20,713 nucleotides of DNA from an uncultured Bacilli bacterium (GTDB lineage: Bacteria; Bacillota_I; Bacilli_A; RF39; UBA660), in the NCBI GenBank assembly GCA_947628075.1, contig CANQYF010000012.1, positions 1-20,713 on the forward strand. The letters are read 5' to 3'. How positions within the stretch are numbered: position 1 is the first letter of the stretch; each line of letters opens with the position of its first letter. The translations under genes and the position numbers were made by a program. Of this stretch, positions 7,973 to 14,074 are shown one piece after another. Under the pieces are notes generated by a model that saw only the letters and a program-made list of their open reading frames with translations, did not search any database and had not been told where the DNA came from.

Positions 7973-8425
7973 ATGGAAGAAGAAACAAGTGTTACTATAA
8001 TTAGTACTAATTTAAATAGAAAATTATTAAATAAATATCCCGATTATCATGTTATAGATCAAAGTTTTAAATTGGATGATTTATTACAGTATTCTAAAAT
8101 AATATTTTTTAATATTTTAAATAATTTAGAAGAGAATAAAGTAAAAGAAATTTTTAAATTTTTAGATAATCATAATATTAAGTATATTAATATAACTAAT
8201 AATTCCGAGTTATCTTTATTAACTAATTATTTAATTATTTATGATGAAAATAATATCTTAATTGAAGGTCATACAATTGAGGTTTTCAAAAATGAAAAAT
8301 TGTTAAAAAGATTAGGAATTAAATTACCATTTATAATTGAGTTATCATTATTATTACAAGATTATAATTTAACGAATAAGATTTTCCTTAATAAAGAAGA
8401 CTGTAGAGGTGCATTATGGCCTTAA
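7973..8425 (+). CDS. degenerate EcfA1-like ABC protein, N-terminal half missing
   Basis: A 150-residue protein that aligns with the C-terminal half of energy-coupling-factor ATPase EcfA. KIIFFNIL (42-49) is at the Walker B position, but the Asp-Glu pair has become Asn-Ile. YINITNN (71-77) is at the switch region, where the family has ITHD, so His is replaced by Asn. ILIEGHTIEVF (95-105) and LKRLGIKLPF (111-120) match the EcfA C-terminal signature. There is no P-loop and no signature motif, so it cannot hydrolyse ATP in the usual way. The reading frame is clean with a normal start, and it overlaps the next gene by 10 bases, so it is probably still translated. The function is unknown. Confidence 0.7.
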   Translation: MEEETSVTIISTNLNRKLLNKYPDYHVIDQSFKLDDLLQYSKIIFFNILNNLEENKVKEIFKFLDNHNIKYINITNNSELSLLTNYLIIYDENNILIEGHTIEVFKNEKLLKRLGIKLPFIIELSLLLQDYNLTNKIFLNKEDCRGALWP

Positions 8426-8976
8426 ATTTAGTGAAAGATTACGGAATAATTGGTATTTGTAGTAGTTATCAAAATAATTTAAAAGCTGATGGTTTAGTTA
8501 AAGATTTAAATATTAATAATATAAATAAAGCTTTAAAAATGGTTGGTTTAGATGATAACATCTTAAATAAGAGTATAAATGATTTAACTTTAAGTGAAAA
8601 ATTAAAAGTAGAACTGGCTACTAAATTACAAGAAAACACTATTGTTATTGGGAATATCTCGAATAGTTTAAATTTTAAAGATCAAGAATATATAAAAAAA
8701 CTATTAGTAAAACTTAATAGTGATTATCATAAGAGTATTATAGTTATAGATGAAGATGTTACAGTATTTTTTAATTTAGTTAAAAGGATTTATGTTATTA
8801 AAGAAAAACAAATTAAATATGAAACTAGTGATTTTTTTGATGAAGAGTTATATAAATGGGTTAAATGTCCTAAAATAATTGAGTTTATAAATTTTATTAA
8901 TGAAAACGAAAAAAGATTAAATAATAATATTGATATTTATGAACTTATAAAAGATATTTATCGGAGCGTTTCATGA
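8416..8976 (+). CDS. degenerate EcfA2-like ABC protein without catalytic motifs
   Basis: A 186-residue protein that matches EcfA from the Q-loop region to the C-terminus. A Gln sits at position 19 (SSYQNN), then ALKMVGLDDNILNKS (39-53) as in EcfA's 'L-x-x-VGL'. LTLSEKLKVELA (57-68) stands where LSGGQ-R-R-VAIA belongs. TIVIGNISNSLN (75-86) stands where the Walker B/D-loop belongs. IVIDED (109-114) replaces the VTHD switch. ELYKWVKCPKIIEF (about 144-157) fits the EcfA C-terminal tail. Walker A is absent. It overlaps the previous gene by 10 bases and truA by 4 (ATGA), so expression is coupled to truA. No T-component gene follows, although ecfT usually does in Bacilli. Confidence 0.7.
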   Translation: MALNLVKDYGIIGICSSYQNNLKADGLVKDLNINNINKALKMVGLDDNILNKSINDLTLSEKLKVELATKLQENTIVIGNISNSLNFKDQEYIKKLLVKLNSDYHKSIIVIDEDVTVFFNLVKRIYVIKEKQIKYETSDFFDEELYKWVKCPKIIEFINFINENEKRLNNNIDIYELIKDIYRSVS

Positions 8977-9677
8977 AATATATGATGGTTATTGCTTATG
9001 ATGGCTCTAAATTTCATGGCTTTCAAAGGCAAAAAAATTTACGTAATGTGCAAGGAGAGTTAGAAAAAGCTTTAACAAATGTTTTGCAAGAAGAAATACT
9101 TATAAAAGGTGCTGGTCGGACTGATGCTTTTGTTCACGCAAAAGGGCAAGTAGTGCATTTTGAAACAAAAAAGAATGTTACTAATTTAAAAAAGAAATTA
9201 AATAATATTTTAAATGACATTAAAGTAAAAAAAATAAAAAAAGTTAATGATGATTTTCATGCTCGCCATAGTGCAATTTCTAAGACCTATCTTTATAAAA
9301 TTGATTTAAGTGGCCAAAAAGATAGCCGTTATTATAATGTTATTAAGAATGATTTAAATTTAAAAGAAATGAAAAAAGCAGCCTCTATATTTTTAGGAAC
9401 TCATGATTTTCGTAATTTTGTTGCGGGGTCTAGAGACGATTATCATAGTACAATTACAAGTATTAAAATTTATAAAATTCATCATGTAATCTATATGAAA
9501 TTTACGGGTTTTGCTTTTTATCGTTACATGGTGCGAAACTTAGTTGGAGCCTTAATTGAAGTTGGTAAAGGGAAAGTTAATGTTAATCTATTAAATGAGA
9601 TGTTAAAGTGTGAAACCGACAAAAGATTACCAACTGCTAGCCCCACCGGTTTATATTTATTAAAAATTAGATATTAA
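8973..9677 (+). CDS. truA: tRNA pseudouridine(38-40) synthase TruA
   Basis: Converts uridines 38-40 of the tRNA anticodon arm to pseudouridine. The 234-residue protein has the N-terminal YDGSKFHGFQRQ (9-20). The catalytic motif GAGRTDAFVHA carries Asp51. The later blocks FHARHSAISKTYLY, DFRNFVAGSRDDYHST and FYRYMVRNLVGALIEVGKGK are the expected conserved segments (each quoted here separately). Length is slightly below the usual 245-255. The start overlaps the stop of the preceding gene (ATGA). The association of truA with ECF-type genes and rplM is the standard Bacilli order. Confidence 0.96.
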   Translation: MKYMMVIAYDGSKFHGFQRQKNLRNVQGELEKALTNVLQEEILIKGAGRTDAFVHAKGQVVHFETKKNVTNLKKKLNNILNDIKVKKIKKVNDDFHARHSAISKTYLYKIDLSGQKDSRYYNVIKNDLNLKEMKKAASIFLGTHDFRNFVAGSRDDYHSTITSIKIYKIHHVIYMKFTGFAFYRYMVRNLVGALIEVGKGKVNVNLLNEMLKCETDKRLPTASPTGLYLLKIRY

Positions 9678-9695
9678 TATTTTACAATTTTGTTT

Positions 9696-9734
9696 TAAAA
9701 AGTGCGATTTTATTTGACAAATAGTCGCTTTTTT
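9696..9734 (+). terminator. truA terminator overlapping the rplM promoter
   Basis: Two-part stem: inner TATTT / AAATA (9711-9715, 9719-9723) and outer GCGA / TCGC (9704-9707, 9725-9728), flanked by an A-run and a T-run of six. The -35 of the next promoter lies at its apex. Confidence 0.65.
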
Positions 9735-9742
9735 CATATAAT
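9714..9742 (+). promoter_or_regulatory. consensus sigma-A promoter of rplM-rpsI
   Basis: Exact TTGACA (9714-9719), 17-base spacer, exact TATAAT (9737-9742). It is expected to be very strong, as fits ribosomal protein genes, and the start point is about 9749. Confidence 0.93.
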
Positions 9743-9748
9743 TTAACA

Positions 9749-9821
9749 TGGTACATTTTATTTATGGAATTTATTAAGCCCTGGGAAAGTTTAATAGAGG
9801 AAATAATGAAAGGGAATTTTT
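9749..9821 (+). promoter_or_regulatory. rplM mRNA leader, possible L13 autoregulatory element
   Basis: A 5' leader of about 70 bases containing a hairpin TATTAA / TTAATA (9772-9777 with 9791-9796) whose 12-base loop holds GCCCTGGG. L13 leaders are known before rplM in Bacilli. I cannot confirm that this one matches the family model, so the assignment rests on position and a plausible hairpin only. Confidence 0.35.
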
Positions 9822-10253
9822 ATGAAAACATTTATGCAAGCAAAAGAAACAGTTGAAAGAAATTGGTATGTTATTGATGCCGCTGGATTACCATTAGGTA
9901 GAGTAGCAACAAAAGCTGCACATATCTTACGCGGAAAGAACAAACCAACTTATACTCCACATATAGATTGTGGTGATTATGTAATTATCATTAACGCAAG
10001 TAAAGTAGCGCTTACTGGTAATAAGTTGAAAGATAAAAAATATTATAATCATTCAGGATATCCAGGAGGACTTAGAGAAAGAACTGCTGAAGTTATGATT
10101 CAAGATTATCCTGAAGAAATGCTTGAAAGAGCAATCAAAGGAATGCTTCCACATAATAGATTAGGTAGAGCAATGGGTAAAAAGTTATTTGTTTATGCTG
10201 ATGAAAATCATAAACATGAAGCTCAAAAACCAACTCTAATAGGAATTGATTAG
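9822..10253 (+). CDS. rplM: 50S ribosomal protein L13 (uL13)
   Basis: Large-subunit ribosomal protein, early assembly, binds 23S rRNA. It has 143 residues, normal for the family. Diagnostic blocks are RNWYVIDAAGLPLGRVATKAA near the start, LRGKNKPTYTPHIDCGDYV, the KKYYNHSGYPGGL segment, and MLPHNRLGRAM near residue 107-117. The ATG at 9822 has AAAGGGAA about 7 bases upstream. It is co-transcribed with rpsI, which starts 8 bases after its stop. Confidence 0.98.
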   Translation: MKTFMQAKETVERNWYVIDAAGLPLGRVATKAAHILRGKNKPTYTPHIDCGDYVIIINASKVALTGNKLKDKKYYNHSGYPGGLRERTAEVMIQDYPEEMLERAIKGMLPHNRLGRAMGKKLFVYADENHKHEAQKPTLIGID

Positions 10254-10261
10254 GAGGATAT

Positions 10262-10681
10262 ATGGCAAGTAAACAAGTATGGACTGCAACTGGCAGAAGA
10301 AAACAAGCTGTTGCACAAGTTAAATTAGTTGGTGGTACTGGTAACATTACTGTTAATGGCGTTAATGTAGATGAATATATGCCATCTGCGACATTAGTAA
10401 TGGATTTAAAACAACCTTTAGTAGCAACTCAAAACGAAAATAGATTCGATATCGAAGTTAAAGTTAATGGTGGTGGCTACAATGGTCAAGCTGGTGCTAT
10501 AAGATTAGCTATTGCTAGAGCTTTATTAAGCTTTGATAGCAACACTGATCAAACCAGAGAAGATAGTTATAGACATATTTTAAAAAGTGAAAAACTTATT
10601 ACAAGAGATGCAAGAGTTAAAGAACGTAAAAAATATGGTCTTAAAAAAGCTCGTCGTGCTCCACAATTTAGTAAACGTTAA
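10262..10681 (+). CDS. rpsI: 30S ribosomal protein S9 (uS9)
   Basis: Small-subunit ribosomal protein whose C-terminal tail reaches the P-site tRNA. The 139 residues carry TGRRKQAVAQV near the N-terminus, GGGYNGQAGAIRLAIARALL in the middle, RDARVKERKKYGLKKAR near the end and the terminal SKR that contacts tRNA. It is slightly longer than the usual 130. AGGAGG-type spacing precedes the ATG. It is the second and last gene of the rplM unit and is followed by a strong terminator. Confidence 0.98.
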   Translation: MASKQVWTATGRRKQAVAQVKLVGGTGNITVNGVNVDEYMPSATLVMDLKQPLVATQNENRFDIEVKVNGGGYNGQAGAIRLAIARALLSFDSNTDQTREDSYRHILKSEKLITRDARVKERKKYGLKKARRAPQFSKR

Positions 10682-10699
10682 TATTATTTCAATGTTTCT

Positions 10700-10723
10700 A
10701 AAAGCCCATATTTGGGCTTTTTT
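10700..10723 (+). terminator. terminator of the rplM-rpsI operon
   Basis: Perfect 9-bp stem AAAAGCCCA / TGGGCTTTT (10700-10708 with 10713-10721), 4-base loop, T-run to 10723. Confidence 0.92.
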
Positions 10724-10747
10724 GCTATTTTAAAAAAGGAAGATTTT

Positions 10748-11239
10748 ATGGAAAAAATTAAACATACATTAGAGCCTTGTTATAACAATGATAGTATAAT
10801 ACTTATATTAGGAACAATGCCTTCTTCTAAGTCTAGAGAATTAGGTTTTTATTATATGCATCCCCAAAATAGATTTTGGCGGGTTTTAGAAGATGTTTTT
10901 CAAGATCACATTGGTGATTCGGTGGCAGATAAAAAAAGATTTTTAAAGAAACATAAAATTGCGTTATGGGATACTTGTGCATCATGTGAAATAAATAAAG
11001 CGAGTGATAGCTCAATAAAAAATGTTAAACCTAATAATATAAATTTAATTTTAAAAAATTCACAAGTAAAATATATATTTACTACAGGTAAAAAAGCTCA
11101 CGAATTATATAATAAATATATTTATCCTCAAACTAAAGTTGAAGACATTTGCTTGTACTCACCTAGTCCAGCAAATTGCGCTATTTCTTACGAGAAGTTA
11201 GTAGAAAATTATAAAATTCTTATCAAAGCGGCATACTAG
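10748..11239 (+). CDS. UDG-superfamily DNA glycosylase (family 6/hypoxanthine type)
   Basis: Likely removes hypoxanthine (deaminated adenine) or mismatched uracil from DNA. The 163-residue protein starts MEKIKHTLEP and has the family-6 core LILGTMPSSKSRELGFYYMH then PQNRFWRVL. ALWDTCASCE follows in the middle, and a C-terminal LYSPSPANCA segment stands at the position of the UDG-superfamily HPS/SPS loop. The frame stays open 36 bases upstream to an ATG at 10712, but that codon lies inside the rpsI terminator. ATG 10748 has AAGGAAG at proper spacing and is preferred. In B. subtilis the genes after rpsI are different, so this is a lineage-specific insertion before cwlD. Confidence 0.88.
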   Translation: MEKIKHTLEPCYNNDSIILILGTMPSSKSRELGFYYMHPQNRFWRVLEDVFQDHIGDSVADKKRFLKKHKIALWDTCASCEINKASDSSIKNVKPNNINLILKNSQVKYIFTTGKKAHELYNKYIYPQTKVEDICLYSPSPANCAISYEKLVENYKILIKAAY

Positions 11240-11289
11240 TTAAACCTTTTTTTTAAATACTATATATATATTTGTCATAAATATATAAT

Positions 11290-11418
11290 ATGAAGAAATA
11301 TTTTTATGTTTTATTTACCTTTTTTATTTGTACTTTAGTTTTTTATTCTTTAAAAGTTGAAGCTTTACTTCCTTTGAGTGGCAAAACCATTATTATTGAT
11401 CCTGGCCATGGGGGATAA
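11290..11418 (+). pseudogene. cwlD: cwlD fragment (N-acetylmuramoyl-L-alanine amidase), truncated after 42 codons
   Basis: The ATG at 11290 opens a 42-residue reading frame: a signal-anchor-like hydrophobic N-terminus (3-25), then LSGKTIIIDPGHGG and a stop. DPGHGG is the first zinc-binding motif of amidase_3 enzymes, with the His that binds zinc. Real CwlD proteins have about 230-240 residues, so everything after the first strand is missing, and I find no remnant of the rest downstream. Order supports the identity: in Bacillus cwlD lies shortly after rplM-rpsI. CwlD acts in making muramic delta-lactam in spore cortex. The site marks where core gene order stops and accessory DNA begins. Confidence 0.75.
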
Positions 11419-11483
11419 TCTTATGTACTGGTGCAATAAGAATAGGTTAAAAGTTTTATAATAGAAAAGTTTTATTGATCTAA

Positions 11484-11791
11484 TGTGTTAATCTGATTAG
11501 TGAAATAATGCAATATTATAGTAATAAAGATTTAAATCCTGATGATGCTTATGATATTTCAAGATGTGAGATAAAGAAAATGAATTATTAATTAAGCCTA
11601 AATATCTAATTATACGAAATCTAATGGATTTTAAAGTTCCATTTGATGATAATATAAGTGAAAGGGATTTAAGGATATTTAAAAACAAAACAAAAATATC
11701 TGGTAGATTCAGAAGTTTAGATGTAGCTAAATATTTTGCTAATTCCTTATCAATAATAAATGTATTTAATAACAAAACTTTATTTAATTAA
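11484..11791 (+). pseudogene. decayed gene fragment, unrecognised family
   Basis: Two overlapping plus-strand frames read as protein but are out of register. 11484-11592 gives VNLISEIMQYYSNKDL then NPDDAYDISRCEIK. From about 11570 the other frame gives KENELLIKPKYLIIRNL, ISERDLRIFKNKTKISGRF and RSLDVAKYFANSLSI, ending at TAA 11791. They join into about 100 residues if one frameshift is corrected. There is no start codon with a ribosome binding site and no upstream extension, since a stop precedes at 11481. I do not recognise the family. The 65 bases between the cwlD stub and this fragment hold nothing I can identify. Confidence 0.45.
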
Positions 11792-11794
11792 AAA

Positions 11795-11824
11795 GAGAGC
11801 CACTCTTTATAAAGCTCTCGTTTT
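11795..11824 (+). terminator. terminator after the decayed fragment
   Basis: Stem GAGAGC / GCTCTC (11795-11800 with 11814-11819), extendable by A-T pairs, 13-base loop, then GTTTT. It insulates the accessory operon from upstream transcription. Confidence 0.65.
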
Positions 11825-11896
11825 AACATGATTTAGTCTGAATAGTTACGAAATAATTGATATTTTAAAATAAGTTTAACCTTTATTTAAAATTAG

Positions 11897-11925
11897 TTGA
11901 CATTATTGAAAAAATAATATAATAT
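11897..11925 (+). promoter_or_regulatory. sigma-A promoter of the accessory operon
   Basis: Exact TTGACA (11897-11902). For the -10, TATAAT at 11918-11923 has a 15-base spacer and TAATAT at 11920-11925 has 17. The start point is near 11931. It is the only strong promoter seen before the nine-gene unit. Confidence 0.8.
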
Positions 11926-11930
11926 ATAAA

Positions 11931-12057
11931 GCAGGTTTTGGGTGATTACCCATAGTTTCATTGATTTGAATATTACATTACTAGGAAATATGGGTAAAAA
12001 ATTGATTACTTTTATTTCCTGTTTTTTATTATATATTAAATTTGTGAAAGGCTGAGT
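11931..12057 (+). promoter_or_regulatory. attenuator-type leader with competing hairpins
   Basis: Three mutually exclusive pairings are visible. P1 is TGGGT / ACCCA (11939-11943, 11948-11952, loop GATT). The antiterminator is TTACCCATA / TATGGGTAA (11946-11954, 11989-11997). The terminator runs over 11983-12020 and ends in a T-run. P1 frees the terminator, and the antiterminator pairing uses bases from both P1 and the terminator. This is the layout of a riboswitch or protein/ribosome-controlled attenuator. I do not recognise a known riboswitch class (no T-box GGTGG core, no SAM, purine or TPP signature). The ligand is unknown. Confidence 0.65.
11983..12027 (+). terminator. intrinsic terminator inside the leader (attenuator)
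   Basis: Arms AGGAAAT (11983-11989) and ATTTCCT (12014-12020), continued inside by two G-T pairs and GTAA / TTAC (11994-11997, 12006-12009), then GTTTTTT (12021-12027). It lies about 35 bases before the first gene, with no gene upstream that it could end, so a regulatory role fits. Confidence 0.7.
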
Positions 12058-12063
12058 GTGTGT

Positions 12064-12780
12064 ATGGAGCAAAAAGTTATATTAATTACTGGTGGTGCTA
12101 AAGGAATTGGATTAGCAACAGCAAAATTATTATCAGTAAATAATAAAGTTATTATTATTGATAATGATGTCGGGGCGTGTAAAAAATTATTTGATTATAA
12201 TATAGATGTATATAACGAAGATATAACTGATTATAAAAAAATTAAAGAAATTATAGATATAGTATTTAAAAAATATAAAAATATAGACGTGTTAATAAAT
12301 AATGCTGCTATTCAAACTACCAATAAATTATTAGAAATGCCAATTGATGATTGGAAAAATGTTATAGATGTTAATTTAAATGGGACTTTTATTCTTTCCA
12401 AACTAGTTGCTAAAAAAATGAAAAATAATTCTACAATATTAAATATTATATCTTCTCATTATAATAAGCCTCGACCTGAAAAATTAAATTATGATGTTTC
12501 AAAAGCCGGTGTTGCTTTAATGACAAAAGGGTTTGCAATAGAATTAGCTAATCGTAAGATTACAGTTAATGCGCTTGCAATAGGTGCTACATATACTTCA
12601 ATGAATTATATTTATAAATTTGATGAAAATACAGAAAGAGTTGCACTTGAAAAGATACCTATGAAAAAAATTACTACTGCTGATGATATTGCAAAATATA
12701 TTAACATTATAATTTCAGAATTATCAGAATTTGCAACAGGCAGTATATTTACGATAGATGGAGGTAGAAGTTTAATGTGA
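12064..12780 (+). CDS. short-chain dehydrogenase/reductase (classical SDR)
   Basis: NAD(P)-dependent oxidoreductase of about 238 residues. It has the cofactor motif TGGAKGIG (9-16), NNAA (79-82), the catalytic Ser in NIISS (130/131), YDVSK (Tyr143, Lys147) and a C-terminal GSIFTIDGGRSLM typical of the FabG-like classical group. The acidic residues after strand 2 (IIDND, 32-35) favour NAD over NADP. The substrate cannot be read from sequence; the neighbours point to a sugar, polyol or similar alcohol. A GTG six bases upstream (12058) is an alternative start with better spacing to GAAAGG, while ATG 12064 gives the usual MEQKVILITGG start. It overlaps the next gene by GTGA. Confidence 0.9.
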   Translation: MEQKVILITGGAKGIGLATAKLLSVNNKVIIIDNDVGACKKLFDYNIDVYNEDITDYKKIKEIIDIVFKKYKNIDVLINNAAIQTTNKLLEMPIDDWKNVIDVNLNGTFILSKLVAKKMKNNSTILNIISSHYNKPRPEKLNYDVSKAGVALMTKGFAIELANRKITVNALAIGATYTSMNYIYKFDENTERVALEKIPMKKITTADDIAKYINIIISELSEFATGSIFTIDGGRSLM

Positions 12781-13538
12781 GTGAAAGAACAAATAATATA
12801 AATATAACAGAAGATTTTAATACAAGTGTTTATGCTGATAACTTTAGCAAATATTTAAATATGTACAATAAAAAAACATTAGATAACATAGATAATATTT
12901 TAAAATTATATAATGATAATAAGTGCTTTGAAGTTCCATTTTTCATTGATAAATTAGCTTGGGGAACTGAAAAAATATATTATCCATTTACGACATTATT
13001 AATCAAAGTATTATCGAATGATATTGGACGAACTTCCATTCAATTTCATCCTTTAAAAACTGAATGCTGGTTTGCATTGAGTGAAAAAACGTTTTATTTT
13101 GATGGAAATAATTGGAATAGGTTAAAAAAATATAGTGGTATAAAGATACCAAGTAGAACTGTACATAGTTTAGAAAAAGGCTCTTATGTATTGGAAATAC
13201 AAGATAATGTTATATTTGATAATAAAGAAACAATGCGAATTAAGGATTTTTTAGGAAGAAAAATTGATAATATTCAAGATTATTTAAAATATTTAATTCC
13301 CACTAAACGAGGAACAATTTCTCAAATTACTACAAAAAATTATTCAAAAATAGATAAAAATAGTGATTACTTAATATTTTCATTTGTTGATAAAATAGAA
13401 ATAAAATATGATGATAAAGAATATACCATTGAAAAAAACATTTTATATTTTGCTAAAAATGGTTTTGAAATTTTAAATAACAATGACAATGTTCTTTATA
13501 TAAGGTGTGAGTATTTTGAAGCAAAAGATATCGATTAA
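12777..13538 (+). CDS. cupin protein resembling mannose-6-phosphate isomerase
   Basis: A 253-residue protein with a cupin core at about 65-145. SIQFHPLKTECWFAL carries the likely metal ligands Gln89, His91 and Glu96, and IPSRTVHSLEKGSYVLEIQD supplies His130 and the final strand. The arrangement is like phosphomannose isomerases (Q-x-H ... E ... H), with spacing closer to the type II cupin domain. A second half (155-253) reads like a weaker cupin or beta domain with no metal residues, as in type I PMIs. It likely isomerises a sugar phosphate or acts on a related sugar. It starts with GTG overlapping the SDR stop (GTGA), so it is translationally coupled. The exact substrate is unknown. Confidence 0.7.
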   Translation: MSERTNNINITEDFNTSVYADNFSKYLNMYNKKTLDNIDNILKLYNDNKCFEVPFFIDKLAWGTEKIYYPFTTLLIKVLSNDIGRTSIQFHPLKTECWFALSEKTFYFDGNNWNRLKKYSGIKIPSRTVHSLEKGSYVLEIQDNVIFDNKETMRIKDFLGRKIDNIQDYLKYLIPTKRGTISQITTKNYSKIDKNSDYLIFSFVDKIEIKYDDKEYTIEKNILYFAKNGFEILNNNDNVLYIRCEYFEAKDID

Positions 13539-14048
13539 AGAAATATTGAATCTTGCTAATCAAAATCAGGTTAAGTTGTTTATATTTGATATTTACAAAA
13601 TCCTTCTCATTAAACTAGTACAGGAGTATTCAATAATTAAAAAAATAGAAAATATTATAATAAAAAAATTATATTGGATTATATTCCAAAGCATTTTCAA
13701 AGCAAACAAATTTATAAATATGTTTGGAGATTGAAATTAAAGCCGTTAAGTAAATATGATTGAACTTAGAGTAAAATTGTAAAAAACAAAAATTATGATA
13801 TAGTTATTTATTCTTCTGGATTAAAATGTGTAATAGAAAAATTTTTAATAATAAAAAAAATTAGATAAATATAAAATAACTTTGTTAGCAAATGATCCTA
13901 ATAATTTAAAATCTATTATAACGCATATAAGAAACATTTAAGTACAAATAAGAAAATTATATGTTTTGTCAATAATAAAAAAGACTTATATTTAACAAAA
14001 GATTCAATAAATATTTTAGTAAAAGATGATGAGCTCTATTTAGTGTAA
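13507..14048 (+). pseudogene. HAD-like hydrolase gene broken by several frameshifts
   Basis: No single frame stays open, but consecutive pieces in shifting frames read as one protein. 13507 onward gives KISIKEILNLANQNQVKLFIF then DIYKILL, at the position of the HAD nucleophile motif (F-D-x-x-x-T-L). Near 13680-13760 comes YIPKHFQSKQIYKYVWRL. Near 13780-13865 comes NYDIVIYSSGLKCVIEKFL, with the motif II Ser/Thr strand. Near 13864-13935 comes DKYKITLLANDPNNLKSII. Near 13930-14048 comes KIICFVNNKKDLYLTKDSIN ending VKDDELYLV. At least three shifts are needed. An intact version would be about 180 residues, a phosphatase matching the kinase next door. It overlaps the cupin gene end by 32 bases. Confidence 0.7.
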
Positions 14049-14074
14049 AAAAAATATAAGTGGAGGAAGAATTT

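Noticed and set aside
10135..10347. Minus-strand open frame across the rplM-rpsI junction
   Set aside because: It is opposite two certain ribosomal protein genes.
10833..11015. Minus-strand open frame opposite the DNA glycosylase
   Set aside because: It is a shadow of the coding strand with no start signal.
11497..11775. Minus-strand 92-residue frame in the region after cwlD
   Set aside because: The plus-strand frames read as more protein-like (charged, helical) sequence, while the minus frame is Leu/Ile/Ser-rich as expected for the antisense of AT-rich coding DNA and lacks a ribosome binding site.
11931..12057. Leader as a T-box or known riboswitch
   Set aside because: No T-box sequence or tRNA-pairing bulge and no signature of the common classes is visible. 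It is kept as an unassigned attenuator.
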